Made by a program: the position numbers and the translations under genes. Below the pieces are notes generated by a model, which made no database searches, was not told where the DNA came from, and saw only the letters and a list, made by a program, of their open reading frames with translations. A stretch of 64,000 nt of DNA from assembly GCA_015501585.1 (NCBI GenBank), contig JADNRY010000003.1:496001-560000 (forward strand). The letters run 5' to 3'. Below, piece after piece: positions 1 through 11,304 of this stretch. Position 1 is the first letter of the stretch. Each line of letters starts with the position of its first letter. Source of the DNA: Rhodocollybia butyracea (Eukaryota > Basidiomycota > Agaricomycetes > Agaricales > Omphalotaceae).

Positions 1-2036
1 ACTCTGCAACCTGAGGAGCAGCCACCAAAAAAGAATTCCGACGAACTCCTACCGCATAGAAATCGGTTTTTCGTAAAACGTCAATTCCATGTGGAAAAAG
101 ACTCTATTCGGTTATCGATGTTACTTAAACAACAAAGAATTCACAACCTACGCACCGTTCGTCCGACAAACTCTTGAAAACCCGCACTTGCCGCTCGCCG
201 AATTTGAACTTCACGGTCGTACAAGGATACTGTCACCAGATGTCGAGCGAGATCACTTGCGAGTGGCGCAAGAGATGCAGTTTCTTGAGATCTCGCCAAA
301 GCCCACAATACGTACGCACTAGCATCCCGAACATTGGAACCAACCGAATGTGCACCTTTTCTCAAGTCAAAGTAGAGGGCCTAAAGACAAGGTCAGAAAG
401 AAAGATCATCGTAATCCAAGTAGCATCATACTTTCGACAACCATCCAACAAGCTCTTGAAGCCTTTCTACAGACACAACGCCTCTGCGAGCCATCTCGGC
501 GCATGCCAGGCAAGCGCCGTGCCATGTAGCCTCTGCAATAGCTGGGACGTCATACAGACTTGCTGCAGTCATCGAATGGATAGCGAAATGGCCCAAAACT
601 GTTTCCAGTACTTGATCGGCCAGCTCTGCGGGCAGGCGTTCCGCTATGCGAGCAACGCCCTTGGCAGCAGACCAGCGCACTAAAGTGTCCTGAAGAGAAA
701 CTGAGTGGAAGGTATGATTTTGATGTCACGGACGCACTTTATCCTGTAAGGCTGCGAAGATTTGCTCCAGGACTACTTCCACTTCTTCAGGTACATCAAT
801 AGTCTCTTCCTCCATATCAAACTGCTGAGCAGCACTGTCACCAGTCAAGAAGCGGCCTGCACGCAATCAAGATCTTGAAGCAGGACTGAGAATACCTTGA
901 TCCGAACCTTTGGCTCGACGAGCACCCGCTTTCCCCGGAAGAAGTCGTAATCCAACCCTCGAGATAAGCTTCGTTCTCAGCTTTCGAACGATTGTATTAC
1001 TAATCAAGGTTTCTTTTGCATCCACGGCGTCGGCTAGAGACATGAAGGACGAAATTCTGGATTGTACGAGTTCCAGAGGGCCTGATTTGAGTATCTCGCA
1101 TAAAACATGTAGTAAACCGATTGTCTTGGGGAATAATGAGCCAGTGGAAATATACTCGAGTAATACGACACAAACTGTGAAAAGAGTAGGTGACTGGGAC
1201 AATATATCCTGACCCCACTGGATAAAAGCCGAAAATCGGTCCAAAGTGTCCTGTCTGCGCTGAATCAGAAATAACATGCATCGGTGGACACTGGCACTCT
1301 ACCTTGAATAGAAACGCGACAAGACGAGGGCAGCACTCTCGCGTTCCAGGCCAGCATTCGAAAGGTAATTCTTGGTAACACTCTCTATCTTACTTGCCGT
1401 ATAGCCAGCTTCATCCTCGTCAAATTGAGTCAAATCAAAAGGAAGCATGCAGACTATGGAAAGCCACAAGAGCAACACATATCGCAATTCCCAGTGTGAA
1501 GGTATTTGTACGCAGCTGTCCGGAGCATCGAGGTATCCCAGAACGATCCAGAGATCTGCGACTTCGTGAGGAAAGAATCTAACTAGCCTGTTGCTCAGCA
1601 GACACTATCGTATAGAGACAGATTACTGACTGATAGTTTTGTATCCTCGAAATTTAGTGTAGGCATAAAGTAGGCCAGAAAGACACTTCATTCTCGAGGA
1701 GGATGCCTGACGAGATCTATCCGCAAGAAATTCGATTGTATAAGCTTTCAGCCGTTCAACGACTGGTGTGACAAGTTCTTCCAAGTAAGGATCCAGGAGA
1801 TACGATTGCTCCTGATATTCATCCAGCTATATCCGTGTATTTAGCTTTGTGTTCCAAGCGAAAGAGAATCGACACACAGTGTAGACTAGTTTCATATAGA
1901 GAGCCTGATCCTCTGCTTGTTGGTCTTTTGAAGGTTTAACTGTGAGATCAAGCTGAAGCAATTCCGCTTGATTTCTTGAAAATTCTTCATGTTTTTCAAA
2001 AGAAGAGAATAGCTTGCGTTCGTGGTCTTCATACAT
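1..2036 (-). CDS. TBCD: Tubulin-folding cofactor D, 5' part (runs off the left edge)
   Basis: Cofactor D captures beta-tubulin after chaperonin release and forms the supercomplex that assembles alpha/beta-tubulin dimers in the cytosol. Translation starts at the minus-strand ATG at 2036 (MYEDHERKLFSSFEKHEEF) and continues through a LLDPYLEELVTPVVERLKAY segment near 1830-1650. A helical-repeat exon at about 1277-867 includes GLLHVLCEILKSG and RKLRTKLISRVGLRLLP. The exon at 365-141 carries the strongest family signature, NVRDASAYVLWALAR followed by YDREVQIRRAASAGFQE. Several introns interrupt it, and the C-terminal half lies outside the window. The start is 91 bases from the divergent BUD22 start, so the two probably share a promoter. 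Identification rests on recognised cofactor D motifs; internal exon ends were not all resolved. Confidence 0.88.
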
Positions 2037-2127
2037 TTAACTCGAAGCTAGGAAACGAAGATTCGGAAGCGCGTTGGACAGAGCTTTCCGGGCCGGTAAC
2101 TCCGTTCTCCCTTACTTGCTCGCGATC
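2037..2127. promoter_or_regulatory. Shared bidirectional promoter, TBCD / BUD22
   Basis: Only about 91 bases separate the two divergent start codons, so both core promoters and both 5' leaders must lie here or overlap the opposite gene. No TATA box is obvious. The sequence shows the spacing; the promoter role is inferred. Confidence 0.5.
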
Positions 2128-3722
2128 ATGAAAGAAGACCACCAGAAAAAAGGCGTCAAGCGGAAACGTTTCGAGCCTCTCAAAGAAGTACGCATATATT
2201 CTTATACTCCTCCTACTCTTCTTATTTTTTTGCAGAAAGATGTTGGTGTAAAAGTTATTGGAAAACTGGTATGCAATTTTTCCCTGTATTCATACTACAC
2301 CCATAACTATCGGTGTCTGTCTGCAATAGCACCATGATCTCAAAGAGGTTCGAAGGGCGGCAAAGAAGGCGAAAACCTTTGAGACTCAAAAATTGGTGAA
2401 GAAACTCAAGGGCCTACGGTATATGAACATATATATATATGTGGTATTCGTTAGAATTAACTCTTAGAATCCAGATTGAAAGATGAAAGCGACCCCAGCA
2501 TAGCGGAATGTGAATTTCAACTGCAGGAACTGAAAGTGTGTGTCCTGGTCCACTACTGAATATTCTGATTCAATGCTTATATTCCAGTTGATCAACCATG
2601 AAGCTATCGCTAATACTGCTCTGAGAACCAAGTTAACCAAAGACAAAGTTCTGTCCGACAATGAATCCATGCAGGCTGCTCTTTCCAAAGAGCTGACCGC
2701 TAATCTTCTCGAACCAGCCAGCGGTGGAACTGTGGCGGCCAAAGTTCAAAGTCGACTACTTAGTTCCAAAATACTCGCTTCGGAGGTTGCTGTAGCTGTC
2801 GAAGATTTGCGTGCGGTCATTCATCCAACGACAGATCATTCTCAGGATGGAGATATTAGCTCCGCATTAGATGAAAGTCTACCTGAGCGACCGAAAAAGC
2901 TGAAGAAAATGGAACGCATCATGGAAGATGAGGATGTCGAGATGTCTGTTGGAGAGGATGATGAAGAAGTGGCGCAGGTTGGGGATGACGAAGAGATGGA
3001 CGCTGATGGGTGGGAGTCTGGGACGGTTGGGGATGACGAAAAAGAACCTGATAACGGTTGGGAGTCTGGCTCCAACGCAGGGGAATCAAACGGCTATATG
3101 GATGAGGATCTTCCGTCAGATAGCCAAGCGGAGACCAAGAAATCTTTCGTTAAAGTGAGCCCTATCGCGGGTCCATCGAAATCTAGTTCCAAAGTTGTCG
3201 CCGGCCAGTCAACATTTTTACCCACCTTATCTACTGGATTCATCCGGGGCTCCGATTCCGATTGGAGTGACAGTGATGATAAAGTTGCCGACATTGCTGA
3301 GAAGAAGAACAGGCGAGGTCAAAGGGCACGGAGAGCGTAAGTTTTTTCCGTTTCTCGAATATCACTTCCAACTCCTTGCCAATAGTATCTGGGAGAAGAA
3401 ATATGGTCGGAATGCTAACCACAAGAAGAAGGAAGCCGCTTCGAATACTACGGCGGAAGCCGAGCGAGGTCGGAAGCGCTGGTCTAGCAGTAATGTTTCT
3501 TCGGATCGTCCTTTGAATAAGGGTGGAGCGGGGCGGAGAGATGTTGAGGCTTCTATTCTACCGAGACAACAGGATTCCGGATGGGAACAGAGGGGCAAGG
3601 CAGCCTCTGCGAATCGAGATTCAAAACCACTCCATCCTTCGTGGGAGGCAAAAAAGAAGTTGAGCGAGAGGCAAAGTGCAGCCATTGTCCCTCCTACAGG
3701 CAGAAAGATAAAATTTTCATAG
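2128..3722 (+). CDS. BUD22: BUD22-like ribosome biogenesis protein
   Basis: Bud22 is a nucleolar factor for 18S rRNA maturation in the small-subunit processome. Six exons can be joined in phase: about 2128-2187, 2236-2268, 2330-2417, 2475-2535, 2588-3336 and 3386-3722. The N-terminal helical part reads KLHHDLKEVRRAAKKAKTF then ETQKLVKKLKGLR, a Bud22 signature. The middle is strongly acidic (DEDVEMSVGEDDEE and similar blocks). The C-terminus has IWEKKYGRNANHKKKEAA and ends LHPSWEAKKK...AIVPPTGRKIKFS, the typical family tail. The first in-frame ATG after the TBCD start is at 2128. An upstream TTG-initiated extension in the same frame was rejected as a start. Confidence 0.87.
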
Positions 3723-3819
3723 CATCTACGTATGTCAACTGGTGTTCATGAAATACAAAACTATGTGCATAGGATACATGAATGTGGAATAGAGATGCAG
3801 GTAAAAGATAGAATAGAAA

Positions 3820-4475
3820 TCAAGAAGCCTTCGATGCACAGATATGTTTTTTCCCGTCTCGCAATCGACAAGATCTCGAGCACCACATTTCGCCGCAATT
3901 ACCACATCTGGGATAATCTGAGCCGAGCTTTCCACAAGTGGCGCAACCAACAATGGTGTTGCAAAGCTTTGACCGTCTCTCAAGCTCAGATAGAATGGGG
4001 TTCATCTCTGAATGTTTGCGGTGAAAGGGCTCATCCGAGAGAGAACAGGAATAAGAATTGCTGTCAAGAGACGACGTGCGAGATATGCCAGGAATGGGTG
4101 CAAACGAAGACCTGAGAGACGACGTTGGTGAGGCGGGAACACTAGAAGTATCGGAACCACCAGATTCTGAGTGTGCATCTGGCCACTCGAACATAGAACG
4201 CAGGCGTCGGCGAGAGTAACCGCTTGGTGTTGAGCCCGGGTAGCAAGATGTTATTAAGTTCGTTAAACGAGGAAACGCCGAATGAATGGGCGTAAAAGAG
4301 CCCATGGCTACTTCTGTCTCCAACGACGGAGGCGTCGATATACCAAAAGCCATTGGGCGTGGTCTGGAGATTAGTGACGTCGTCCGTCTGTGGCCTCTCT
4401 TGGAGTTTTTTCGCTTTGGCATGTCGTCAGATAAGAGTATACAGAAGAAAATGTTCAACTCACGCTAGACGACAT
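3820..4475 (-). CDS. Hypothetical protein with a C-terminal cysteine zinc finger
   Basis: I do not recognise the family. A Ser/Thr/Arg-rich low-complexity body ends in a compact zinc-binding module, CATCGKLGSDYPRCGNCGEMWCSRSC, then a basic segment and HIC. This is a Cys4/Cys-His pattern resembling MYND or zinc-ribbon fingers. The open frame runs to 4458, but a better start is the ATG at 4475: it encodes MSSS, followed by a GTGAGT donor and an acceptor (ctgac branch, aaag) that joins in phase to RKNSKRGH. Without that intron, the start would be the internal MPKRKNSK at about 4422. It converges on BUD22 with about 100 bases between stops. The zinc finger suggests protein or nucleic-acid binding only in a general sense. 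Confidence 0.62.
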
Positions 4476-6513
4476 TTTGAAAGTTCAAAGGGTTGACTTT
4501 TAGCACGCAATGCTAAGGGAGGAGGTACTTATATAGACGTCCTAATAAGGTTCAGGCAACTTTATTAGCCTTGAAATCTATCCTTGAGAATCGACGGCGG
4601 GTTAGAGGTCCGCGAGTCCACAAATTTTGAAGCAACTCACGGATGCGGATGTCAGTGACTTCCAAGTTCCCGTCAAGCTAAAAGAGAATCTAGATAGCAA
4701 AGGATGTAAGGCCCGAGGAAGATATGGAAAAAGAACAAAAATCAAGCGTCAGTGTCAACCGGCAAATTGCAAATAGGGGATTAGAGTTTTCAGTAGTTCA
4801 GTAATTCGATCACGTGCATTTTCGGACCTAAGCTTATGATATCGGAATCCTTTTAGCGCCGACCCAACTTCACCTAAAGCTTGACCTAAAGTATATCAAC
4901 TCCTCTAGCCCAGTTGGAGTCTAGCATTGTATGCCACAAAAACGGAAGCTACATATCTACGTTCATGTTCTATACTATCACCAGCAAAAATCTGACTGTG
5001 TCTGGTCCCGACATTTGCCTGCAGGCTGTTACCCCACAATCAAAAATCTTCTTTGTCCCACAGAAGTTCTCAATAATAGTAGCCTTGCTCAATGCTTATT
5101 CCGTCTCTCACGAAATCCCCCCTGGAAGTGACCTCTCACACAAATAAACATCCAAATGCAGACAATCCAGATACTAGGTGGCGCTTTAGAAGAGTGAACA
5201 TGTATATGGGGACGACCGTGACTTGAATCGCTTTCTGATTTCGACGTTCATTCTGCACTCGTGGTACGCCTCGTGTAGAGTCTGTTCATTTGCTGTCTTA
5301 CTAGACCAGTTACCCATTTGACTGGGCGGCATCCTGTGGAAATCGTTATGTTTTTACTTAAAACAATGAATGGCTGGCTAGACGGCACACGACTAACATC
5401 AAGGAGAGTCTGTATATTTTCTGCCGTATTCAACGTTACGGGAGCCGGTATTTTCTTAGCTGGACCAATGAAAGGCTAGCAAGGTGGCACACGACCAACA
5501 TAATTTCAAGATCTCGGTTTTCAACGATTGATTCGGCGGTCCAAAAATCGTAATTACTTTGTACAGTGGAGTTAGCATAACAGACTGCTTAAGATTCTCC
5601 ATATTCATCGCGGACAGCAAATCGTGCCTCTCTCTAGTTCGCCAAAGCAACTAAAGTTGTACTCGTACACACTAATTTTTACAGCACTCAGCTTCACCTG
5701 CACAGGCCCAACATCGTCGGGCTCTTCTTGCGAAACTTGGCCACCTTGTCCTCGTAGTCATAGACCGTCACTCCAAGAATTCGGAATGAGTGGAGCTGAT
5801 ATTTGCAGCTTTGACCGGTCCATCCGGACGGATCGGAACGCTGCGAGTCTTCGATAATTTGGTAATTTACAAGTCGTGCTCTACAGCTCGAGACTAGGAA
5901 TAGCTGCGTAGGCTAGGTTTGAGTCGTCCATTTTATTGTTGAGACGTTGAGCCGTTCATTTCTAACTTCGAATGGTTAGCATAATAGATCGACCCCTTGT
6001 TATTGAATCTTGGAACCTTGGGGCTTCAAATTTTAAAGCTCCAAGATTTGGGAAAACTTGAAGAAGCATTGCCACCAGATCCATAAAGCCGTCGTAGATC
6101 CATACGCCTGTGTAATTTGTCTGAATTCGTGGTACGTATCATCGGATGGGCCCGGCAATGCGCCTCTGGATATTGTGCTTCCAGTCAAGAAGGAGAAGAA
6201 GACCACTCTTCTCTTTGGCACTTCCGGAAATTTGGATCGAATAAATACATCGACGATGTACCTGGTTTAAGGTAGGTAGACTAAGTATAGACGGCGAAAT
6301 ATCAATGATGCTGTACTAGAGGATGTTGGTGGTTGTGAACATAAGTCGAACGGGACTTTGTTGGAATATTTACATGAATAATTTCTTTTGAATTTGTATG
6401 TTCTTCTATGTACTCCTCGAATCCTTGAAAAAGCTGAGAGATGGTGGTCGGATTCGGAAATAACGCATAAAACCCAAAAAGCGCCTTAAATCCAAACAGC
6501 TTGTCAGTCACTC
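4476..6513. other. Gene-poor stretch with no supported gene
   Basis: No reading frame here shows recognisable domains or a coherent exon series. Two imperfect copies of a 25-30 base motif around GGCTGGCTAGACGGCACACG (about 5368) and GGCTAGCAAGGTGGCACACG (about 5473) lie about 105 bases apart. The rest looks like ordinary intergenic or decayed DNA. Confidence 0.4.
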
Positions 6514-7387
6514 TTATAGCTCTACAATCGGGACGGAACAACGAACTTTTGCATCGTTTAATATTCGCTGTTTGGCATCTCGATTGCTTTGGTCTCGTTC
6601 CGTTTTGGAAGGCATCATGTTAATCTTGGCCTGAGCGGCAAGCTGCATGTTGTTCAACGCAGCTTGAAGGCCAATGTCGAGCGTCTCCGATACGCTTTTG
6701 ACTTCTTTGTGAACATCCGAAAGGTACATCTGGATGTTGTGTAGAAGTGTTTTGTCACCTAGCTCTTCTCCACTTAGGAAGTTTGTGACAGCCTTTCCCT
6801 TCTGATGATATGATAGGTGAGGACTCAAAATCAGATAAGGAGGTGTCACTTACTGCTCTATTAGTAGCCTTGTCTAAATAGTAGGTATTAGGAAATGCGT
6901 TCGCTGCATAGACTACCTGTTCCCAGTAAGAGTGCACATCAGTATCGATGAGGTCGCCGCTCCGCAACATCCAAAAGCTCTTGCAGGCTCCACTGGTGTT
7001 CGCTGCTTCCGCCAAGAGCTGGAGTTCAAGCGTGTTGTCTGACAGTGTCAATCATGACATGAGCAAACCTACGCCTCAGATATAAATTGGACTCGCCACA
7101 TTCTGTACCGGGCGGACCTTCATCGCCGATAACCTTCGTAATCTTTGGTGATTGAGAATAGTGAGTAATCTGTTCAGAACTCGGAACAAGAACCAGTAGA
7201 TACAACGTACTTTCTGCAAATGACCTCTTTTGGTGGTAAAAGCTTTGGTAGCTCGATTGCAGCCAGAAGTAGCGTGGTTCTCGTAACGAAGGGGGACTGA
7301 ACAGATTGTCAGTTCGCTTCGGCTGATATCAACCAAGGAGCACAATATTAAAGCGAGCAGGATGAAAGGTTTGCTTATGTGCTTCAT
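6514..7387 (-). CDS. Secreted hypothetical protein
   Basis: The start at 7387 opens with a clear signal peptide (MKHISKPFILLALILCSLVD, cleavage near SRS-E), so the product should be secreted or enter the endomembrane system. Later exons encode LLAEAANTSGACKSFWMLRSG, VHSYWEQVVYAANAFPNTYY, and a helical C-terminal exon (VTNFLSGEELGDKTLLHNIQ, then MYLSDVHKEVKSVSETLDIG) ending PIVEL at 6514. Several cysteines (CSVPLR, SGCN, GTECGE, GACKS, RCSVP) could form disulfides. At least three introns are present; the one near 7070 has an uncertain junction. No known domain was recognised. The upstream region (7461-7530) carries a repeat also present at 46.53 kb. Confidence 0.6.
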
Positions 7388-9063
7388 GGCGATGGTTTGG
7401 AAATGATTCGTGTCGGTCTTATAGTAAGTAGTCTAAGTGCTGTTCGGAGTGTTTTTCAGAAGGCTCGTGTCCTGAGTCTGTAAAGAGAGCGGGTTTCTCA
7501 AGTTTTTCCAGTTGGAAAAAGAGAGGAAGCAGAAGGCTAATAAGGTACAACTTCTCTTCTTGCCGATGGCACGTTGAGTTCTTGGCAGGGTTGAGTCGGC
7601 AAAGTTGTAAATGCGAAGATTTCAGGAATTGCTCCGATAAATCGCCGAAACTTCAAAGTAGGTCCTAGTAGGTCCTACATAGTACGGAGAGGTACTACAG
7701 TTATAAATCAGCGGTCTTCAAAGACAAGAATCAAGGCGTTTGACGAATTTAAGGCGAAAGGTTGACTGATTGTCGCTGGCGTGAGCGGTTCCAGTCCATA
7801 TACGGTGTCGTCAATCACAGGGTCCTATGAAAGCCAGAATGACTTGTAGAAACAAACTATTGAAGGCCTGAAACGAGACAGAAGTCCAGAGTCATCCTAC
7901 ACATTCTTATATTCCTGGCGAAGGGTTTTTTGGCGATGATGGCTTGCGGTGTTCAGAACTGTTCTCACAACCGTCGCAGTATGCAACGGAGCCACAGTGA
8001 TGCTTGACTCGGAGCGGGACCTCAGGACAATGTTGTCTTTGATCACGCATCTGCGTATGATGTGGGCGATTCATTAGAAGTTCAGGGTTCGTTGCCAAAG
8101 CATATGTGTGAGAAGGGCTGAGAAGGGGGGGGAAAGGAGGTCACACCTTGGGCACACCTAGTCACACCGCAAAAGTTTCTTCGGCCTGATCGAAGCGGGC
8201 TGCACTGTTTTTCGTGAGTCTACTGGTGAGATATATTCTTTCGATGTAAAACCATCCCACCAGAACTGAATGAGAGAAGAAAGGAGAAGATATTTCAAGC
8301 GTTCCCGGAAACTAATAACTGTACTTCAATCGGACCGAAGTAGCTTTTACAATTTGTGATGATGCACATACGAGCGTGGGCACAGCCATTCCTCAGTTCC
8401 TTTTCCTCCCATCCTTTCTACATGCATGCTTGCCAACCACTCTCGCATGCTTCCTACCCCGGAACGACCCTTATGGGAGCACCCCCACACTCTCTTCAAA
8501 AAAAAAAAGCTCTGGAGTGCTCTCGAAGGAACGGTTCATTGTATCTTCGAGTGGATATGAAATAATGAAGAACAATTGTGAAGTTTCTGTAACAAGTCTG
8601 AGGCTGATTTGCACGAGTGACTGCCGCGCACAAGCCCACTACTACTAGCTGAAACAGTTTGCTTGAAAGAATAGAGACTCTTCTATGTTGCTCTCTTCGG
8701 AAGGATCAGCGCTTAGCTGCCAGCAGCTGGTGTAACAAGCAAGAGGTTTTTGGTTGTGGATTGAATATTTGTAGTTTCCTCCGGCCTTCAGAGCAAATTG
8801 ATACCCATTGTTAATCTGTGTAATGATTAATGATCAATGATTTCCCATCTCAATTTCAGAAGTGGCTGAGTGGGCGGAGTGCAATGTTGCAAGCACCCGC
8901 AGTCAGCAGAAATGAGTCACTTTTGGCCACAAGGTCACACGAGTGACGACTGTCTGTTTTACACTTTGATTTCACGACGTTTTGATAACTTTTTTCTCTC
9001 CTTGTTACGACCTCGATTTTCGACTTTGACGTCTAGTTTTTCTTATATCAAGATCCACGAGCA
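7388..9063. other. Intergenic region between divergent genes
   Basis: About 1.7 kb between the secreted-protein gene and the PP2C gene. It holds a repeat segment at about 7461-7530 related to 46529-46600, and a short internal duplication of TAGGTCCTA near 7660-7680. Small open frames at 7907-8098 and 8356-8648 have no recognisable content and no supporting splice structure. Confidence 0.4.
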
Positions 9064-11056
9064 ATGGTGCGTCTGATTTTATCATCGAGTCTAGCTCCGA
9101 AGCTCAATTCATTCTTAAAGGGACAAACTCTTTCTGCCCCAGGTATACTTGACTTTTCTGCAATCACTTGCAACAAAATCGCTGATGAGCCTTCACTGAA
9201 CAGCGACAAATAAAACCACAGAGTCGGGTGGAAATGACCGATTTTCGTATGCGATAAGTGAGATGCAGGGATGGAGGATCAGTGCGTCTACAATGTGCAA
9301 AAGAGAAAGAATTACGCTGATTTTTGTTCCTGGAACAGCGATGGAGGATTCTCATGCTATCGTGCTGGATCTTGATCAAGAGAAAAATGACCGAAATGCC
9401 TTTTTTGCCGTTTACGATGGCCATGGTGGTACGTCTCCTGTCCGGCATTGTTGTTCTTGTTCTGACCGTTTTCATAGGTGCAACAGTTGCCAGATTCGCC
9501 GGGCAGAACGTACACAAAAGACTATTAGTGGAAGACTCGTATTCCAACAAGGAATATGAGGCGGCGCTCAAACGAGCTTTTCTGGGTACCGATGAAGATA
9601 TTCTGGCCAGTGAGTTGTTACCCAAGTCGTATCCCTCAACAGACCATGATAACTTGTCGCAGACCCTGCTCATTCCCGGGACCCGTCAGGGTGCACTGCT
9701 GTCGCTGCTTTAGTAACGAAAGACAAGATTTACGTCGTGTGTATATTCAGCCCATCTCCCTCCCTCCATCTCCAATATATTTACAGGCCAATGCCGGAGA
9801 CTCGCGGTCAGTGCTCAGCGTGAAGGGAGAGGTAAAACCTCTCAGTTTTGATCACAAACCAACAAACGAATGTCAGAAAACTTCTACGCTCCATCTTTCC
9901 CTCTTTTTGATTTAATATGTAGCGGAAAAGACAAGAATCTCGGGTGCTGGTGGATATGTAGAATACGGACGAGTTAATGGTGTGTGGCGTGATACCTCTG
10001 ACTTACACTGTTCGATGAACCTTGTGGTTATTTAGGCAACCTCGCTTTATCTAGAGCAATTGGCGACTTCGAGTTCAAGAAAAACTCTCGTCTTCCTCCG
10101 GAAAGACAGATTATAACTTCAGATCCCGAAGTCACCATACATGATATTGACCCAGAAGACGAATTTCTTGTTCTCGCTTGCGATGGTACGTAAACCACTC
10201 CTTTAATTACTTAATTTGAACTTCTATAGGTATCTGGGATTGCCTAACGAGTCAACAAGTGGTCGACTTTATTCGATTCAACGTTGCAGAAGGCAAAGAG
10301 CTGGGTGAAATTGGAGAGATGATGTGCCAACACTGTCTTGCTCCAGACACATCTGGTGGAGCTGGCATCGGTTGTGATAACATGACGGTACTCATTGTCG
10401 CGTTGTTAAACGGTCGGTCGAAGGAAGAATGGTATGCGTGGATCAAAGACCGGGTGAACAACAATCACGGCCGCTCAACTCCTTCCGTCCCCCCGCAGCT
10501 ATACTCCCAATCCCGACTCATGGCGTTCAAATCCCGCCAGGAAGCTATGGAAGCTCGTGAGCGTATGCGCGAGCAAAACTCCGAGAACTATGATGTTCAG
10601 CAAATAGCTCCAGGCTTAACGATTAGAACATTACGCTCAGGTGGGGTTTCTTATGACCAGGACAGCGGCATACTTAGCGGTACTGGTTCGATGATGTTTA
10701 CCGGAGACGACAGTCCAGACGAAGATGACGGCGAAGACACAACAAGTTCGTTCTTTACCCAAACCCTGGGCCTTGGAGTCCACCCAGACGATGATTCTCC
10801 CATAAATCCCGATGCCACCCAAAATTTGAAGGCTCAATTAGACGAGTTTGAGAAGGATCATAGCGACGATGATGACAGCATGGACGAGGGTCCATTGGGG
10901 GGCGAAACACCACCTCCTCCAACGCCTCAGGCGAATGGCGGACCTGTGACACCTGTGCCTCAATTAAAGTCGGAGCCTGGTGGGGATAAAGCCAGTCCGG
11001 CGGTCGAAGCAGAGGGCTTGTTGGATGGCACCGAGGATCCTCTTCTCAAGATGTAA
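9064..11056 (+). CDS. PTC2: PP2C-type Ser/Thr phosphatase, PTC2/PTC3-like
   Basis: A Mg/Mn-dependent protein phosphatase of the Ptc2/Ptc3 group, which in fungi damps stress MAPK and checkpoint kinases. Exons join in phase to give MGQTLSAPE, then [19 protein letters not shown]. Then come [10 protein letters not shown] (metal-binding motif), a [12 protein letters not shown] segment, [61 protein letters not shown] and [14 protein letters not shown]. All canonical PP2C metal-binding Asp positions seem present. The C-terminal third is an acidic, proline-rich tail ending KM. Exon 1 codes only for the initiator Met, and exon 2 is 22 bases. Gly2 in MGQTLS fits an N-myristoylation site. About eight short introns occur. 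Confidence 0.9.
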
Positions 11057-11304
11057 CATGTACAATCCTTGTTGTATCCTTCCTTTTTCCGAAGTATCTT
11101 ATCATCCTTTTCTTTTCTCTCATGCATTCGGTCGGGCTACATATTCTCGTGCACGTTAATAATCTACCACGTTTGTACCGTTGTCTCGTTGTCTCATCCA
11201 GGTAGCGCATTGTACATACTTACATCTCGCAAGGATTTCAGTTTGCGGTACAATATATCCATTTCAGTTCTGGGCATTCTCCATACACGCAATAACTACG
11301 ATAA

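Noticed and set aside
174..683. Plus-strand open frame of 169 codons.
   Set aside because: Shadow of the TBCD coding exons on the minus strand.
8356..8648. Overlapping small frames in the PP2C upstream region.
   Set aside because: No domain, and frames overlap each other in conflicting phases; treated as 5' flanking DNA.
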